A DNA stretch of 6,238 nucleotides from NCBI GenBank assembly GCA_015490215.1, contig WFYH01000108.1, positions 1 through 6,238 of the forward strand. The letters run 5' to 3'. The DNA is from Aquificaceae bacterium (GTDB taxonomy: Bacteria; Aquificota; Aquificia; Aquificales; Aquificaceae). Under the pieces are notes generated by a model, which made no database searches, was not told the origin of the DNA, and saw only the letters and a program-made list of their open reading frames with translations. Both the position numbers and the translations under genes were made by a program. Below, piece after piece: positions 1-6,238 of the stretch (its first letter is position 1; every line of letters begins with the position of its first letter).

Positions 1-1077
1 AAGGATAAGATAAAGAGGCTTTACGAGGTAAACCTCAATGTTAAATCCGACGAGGACCTGCTCGTTTTTACCGACGACGAGAAGGATTACTTGGTAAACC
101 TCCTTGATGAGTTCGTTGAAGTGGGCAACCAAGTAGCAAAGTCCGTAAGGAGTCTTGTTTACCCCTCTACCAAAACCCACGGTGCGGAACCTCCCGAGCA
201 GCTTTGGAGGCTTACCTTCGGCGACGAAGCGGTGGAAAAACTCAAGGAAAAGGGTCTCCTTGAAAGGATCCTGACCAAGGAACCCTACCCACAGGAGGAA
301 GCGGAGGCTGTGCTCAAAGAGCATGCGGAAGGGGTTCCCGATGTGGTGGTAGCATTCCCCTACTTTTCCACAACCCACACCTTTTACAGGAAGGTCCTGA
401 CCGAGTGCTTCGGAGCAAGATACGCCTCCATGCCCCTCTTTGACCCTTCCATGTTCCTCACCTCTATGGACGTCGATTGGGACTACGTGGCTAAGCTCAG
501 CAGGGATATTGCGGATATGCTCTCAGAAGCCCTGTGGGTTCATGTAAAGTCCGAAGATGGAACGGATATTGAATTTTCCACCGAGGGCAGAAGGGGTATT
601 GCGGATACGGGACTCTTCCACGAGCCGGGGGACTTCGGGAACCTGCCTGCAGGGGAGGCTTTCATAGCCCCTGTGGAGAAGGAAGCCTACGGTAAGCTCG
701 TTATACTTTACGCTCCCGACAGGAAGCTTGAAAGACCACTTACCTTTAAATTCGTAGACGGAGGTGTTGAGTCCATAGAGGGCTTTGAAGACTACAGACA
801 CTACATTGAGGGGATATTCAAGGAGATGCCTTCGGCCCGCTTTATAGCGGAGTTCGGAGTGGGGACAAATCCCAAAGCCTCTAGACCCGACAACATTTTG
901 GAGGCGGAAAAGATCTTGGGAACTATTCATATAGCCATAGGAGACAACCACACCTTCGGCGGTGTAAACAGGGTGGGGTTTCATACGGACTATGTGGTTT
1001 TTAAACCTACAGTAATCTTAGGAGGAAAAGGATGGGAAAAACAGCTGCTGGAAAAAGGCAAACTCCAGAGGATCTGA
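1..1077 (+). CDS. M29-family metallo-aminopeptidase (AmpS/aminopeptidase T type), 5' end outside window
   Basis: Likely a cytoplasmic two-metal aminopeptidase that removes N-terminal residues from peptides. The frame is open from the first base, so the TTG at 91 is internal and the true start lies upstream. The visible 358 residues begin KDKIKRLYEVNLNVKSDEDL, which resembles the family N-terminus, so probably only a few residues are missing (M29 members are about 360-410 aa). Counting the first codon as residue 1, the family metal ligands are all recognisable: E219 (NLPAGEAFIAP), E284 (AEFGVGTNP), H310 (GTIHIAIGD), and H328 and D330 (GFHTDYV). The position I align with the catalytic Tyr of Thermus aminopeptidase T holds His (H317, GDNHTFGG). 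The C-terminal 15 codons overlap the next gene. Family assignment is firm; substrate preference cannot be told from sequence. Confidence 0.9.
   Translation, partial: KDKIKRLYEVNLNVKSDEDLLVFTDDEKDYLVNLLDEFVEVGNQVAKSVRSLVYPSTKTHGAEPPEQLWRLTFGDEAVEKLKEKGLLERILTKEPYPQEEAEAVLKEHAEGVPDVVVAFPYFSTTHTFYRKVLTECFGARYASMPLFDPSMFLTSMDVDWDYVAKLSRDIADMLSEALWVHVKSEDGTDIEFSTEGRRGIADTGLFHEPGDFGNLPAGEAFIAPVEKEAYGKLVILYAPDRKLERPLTFKFVDGGVESIEGFEDYRHYIEGIFKEMPSARFIAEFGVGTNPKASRPDNILEAEKILGTIHIAIGDNHTFGGVNRVGFHTDYVVFKPTVILGGKGWEKQLLEKGKLQRI
1020..1025 (+). promoter_or_regulatory. Strong Shine-Dalgarno AGGAGG for the Crp/Fnr gene
   Basis: A perfect AGGAGG lies 6 nt upstream of the ATG at 1032, inside the end of the aminopeptidase gene. 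It fixes the regulator's start even though this creates a 46-nt overlap. No ATG, GTG or TTG occurs in that frame between 1032 and the conserved domain. Confidence 0.8.
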
Positions 1078-1754
1078 AGCTAAGCTATATCCAAAAGATT
1101 CACCTCTTTGAGGACCTAAATCAGGAGGAGCTGAAAGAAGCCATAAGGTATATGACCATAAAGGACTACGCCAAGGGGGACTATCTCTTCTTTGAGGAGG
1201 ATGCGGAGCCGGGGATATTCATACTTATTGATGGTCTTGTTAAGCTCATAAAGGAAACTCAAGACGGTAGGACGGTTATAGTTCGGCTCGTATTTCCGGG
1301 GGATGTCTTCGGGTGGATAGAGTGGGGAGGCAAAGCTCCCAAGACTACCTACACCGCCATGGCGGTTCTCAAGAGCAAGGTTCTTTATATCTCCAACTCC
1401 GACTTTATAAACTTGGCGATAAAGTATCCCGCTGTGGCTATAAAGATGACCTGCGACGCAACTTCAAACCTCCTTCATGCCTACGAAATCCTCAAGAGCA
1501 TAGCCTCGGGTAAGGTGGAGGAAAGGATTGCCAAAGTCCTCCTTGAGCTGGCGGACAGGGTGGGGAAGAAAAAAGATGGGAAGATAGTTATAAAACTGCC
1601 CCTCACTAGGCAGGATATTGCGGAGATGACGGGAACCACCGTTGAGACCGCCATAAGGGTCATGAGCAGGTGGAAAAAGCAGGGCATCATAAACACCGAA
1701 AGGGGCTACATAGAGATAATCAACCGTCAGGAGCTTGAGAACCTTTTGGTGTAA
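1032..1754 (+). CDS. Crp/Fnr-family transcriptional regulator
   Basis: A 240-aa DNA-binding regulator of usual family length. Residues about 23-135 form the cyclic-nucleotide-binding-like beta-barrel (HLFEDLNQEEL, then KGDYLFFEEDAEPGIFILIDG, then FPGDVFG). A long dimerisation helix follows at about 135-160, and a C-terminal winged helix at about 165-230. The helix-turn-helix is at 191-220 (LTRQDIAEMTGTTVETAIRV), with E205, T206 and R209 at the positions used by Crp and Fnr for base contacts. The pocket lacks the E. coli CRP cAMP contacts: G94-W95 stands where Gly-Glu is expected, and KTT (104-106) where Arg-Ser-Ala is expected. C141 is the only cysteine, so an Fnr-type Fe-S cluster is excluded. 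The effector is unknown; CooA-, Dnr- or NtcA-like sensing or ligand-free action all remain possible. It overlaps the aminopeptidase gene by 46 nt, so co-expression is likely. Confidence 0.92.
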   Translation: MGKTAAGKRQTPEDLKLSYIQKIHLFEDLNQEELKEAIRYMTIKDYAKGDYLFFEEDAEPGIFILIDGLVKLIKETQDGRTVIVRLVFPGDVFGWIEWGGKAPKTTYTAMAVLKSKVLYISNSDFINLAIKYPAVAIKMTCDATSNLLHAYEILKSIASGKVEERIAKVLLELADRVGKKKDGKIVIKLPLTRQDIAEMTGTTVETAIRVMSRWKKQGIINTERGYIEIINRQELENLLV

Positions 1755-1770
1755 AATCTTAGTCTATACA

Positions 1771-2165
1771 ATGAAAAGGCTCGGTGCTTTAATCGCAACG
1801 GTGCCCCTTTTGCTCGGTATGTCGGAACCCATCAGCATACCCCCAGAAGTTAGGAATGTGTCCGTGGTCGTGGAGGACACCGAGGGGACGGTTCACAAGC
1901 TCAAGGGACTGAACTGCGGTGAGGGCGCGAGCCTTACCCTAAAGAAAGGCGCCCTTGACTACAGCGTGTCCCTGAGTCAGATTAAAGAGATCAGGGTGCT
2001 CAGCGTAAGGGGCGGTGAGGCTACCCTTTCGGTGCTGTTTAAGGACGGGAAGAAGGAGAGGTTTTCGGTAACTTCGTCCCTTAAGTGCACCTCCGAGTCG
2101 GAGGTGGGCACGGTGGACTTTTACATTGGGGAGGTAAGGAGGATTTCCTTGGGAGAGGTAAAGAA

Positions 2166-2169
<4 letters not shown>
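1771..2169 (+). CDS. Small exported protein of unknown function with two similar halves
   Basis: A 132-aa protein I do not recognise as a named family. The ATG at 1771 is preferred over the TTG at 1735 because it gives a clean signal peptide: basic start MKR, then a hydrophobic run LGALIATVPLLLG, then SEP. No good Shine-Dalgarno precedes it. The mature part is beta-rich and appears to be an internal duplication. Residues about 30-77 and 84-127 share a pattern of alternating hydrophobics, an acidic-Gly turn (EDTEGT and FKDGKK), a single Cys (C49 and C106), and a closing strand of the form x-V/F-x-L/I-x-x-I/V-K/R-x-I (YSVSLSQIKEI and VDFYIGEVRRI). The two Cys could form a disulfide in the periplasm. 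It begins 16 nt after the regulator gene and its stop overlaps the protease start (ATGA), suggesting a job linked to the envelope protease as adaptor, inhibitor or substrate; that link is inference. Confidence 0.75.
2154..2158 (+). promoter_or_regulatory. Shine-Dalgarno (AGAGG) for ctpA
   Basis: AGAGG lies 7 nt upstream of the ATG at 2166, within the last codons of the preceding gene. It supports the 2166 start over the upstream in-frame ATG at 2085, whose reading would add 27 residues of Gly/His-rich non-signal sequence in front of a good signal peptide. Confidence 0.55.

Positions 2170-6238
<4,069 letters not shown>

Noticed and set aside
523..984. Antisense 153-aa open frame opposite the aminopeptidase
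   Set aside because: No family resemblance, and the + strand frame contains all M29 metal ligands.
1752..1770. Possible promoter (-10-like TAAAAT or TATACA) before the exported-protein gene
   Set aside because: No -35-like hexamer at 16-18 nt spacing for either candidate, and TATACA abuts the ATG; not listed as a feature.
2085..2165. Upstream in-frame ATG extending the protease by 27 residues
   Set aside because: The extension is out-of-frame reading of the preceding gene, is Gly/His-rich, and would bury the signal peptide; the ATG at 2166 has a ribosome site and ATGA coupling.

Overview
The window looks like core chromosome of a thermophilic bacterium of the Aquificaceae type (Aquifex/Hydrogenobacter/Thermocrinis relatives). 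This rests on heavy AGG/AGA arginine and ATA isoleucine codon use, Lys/Glu/Val-rich proteins, tightly packed overlapping genes, and an RsmA with a GQHLL N-terminal motif like the one I recall from Aquifex. Base composition is roughly half G+C by eye. The lineage is an inference and no close match was checked.

Layout. Six genes run on the + strand with almost no spacing. They are an M29-family aminopeptidase (5' end just outside the window), a Crp/Fnr-family regulator, a small exported protein of unknown function built from two similar halves, an S41 carboxyl-terminal processing protease (ctpA type), tsaD (tRNA t6A37 synthesis) and rsmA/ksgA (16S rRNA A1518/A1519 dimethylation). The junctions are a 46-nt overlap, a 16-nt gap, a 4-nt ATGA overlap, a second 4-nt ATGA overlap and a 10-nt overlap. 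They are therefore probably one transcript with extensive translational coupling. On the - strand gltX (glutamyl-tRNA synthetase, 5' end outside the window) converges on rsmA, and the two coding regions overlap tail to tail by 30 nt.

How the genes fit together. The operon mixes peptide turnover (aminopeptidase in the cytoplasm, CtpA in the envelope) with translation functions (TsaD, RsmA, and GltX opposite). The regulator could act on its own transcript or elsewhere; nothing in the window shows its targets. The exported protein overlaps the protease start codon and is the best candidate for an undescribed partner or substrate of CtpA.

There is no stretch over 300 bases without a gene; the only non-coding bases are 1755-1770. 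I see no tRNA, rRNA, CRISPR, insertion sequence, attachment site or riboswitch. I do not see a novel multi-gene system. The points most worth a second look are the duplicated one-Cys-per-half exported protein, the unusual ligand pocket of the Crp/Fnr regulator, and the overlapping gene ends.
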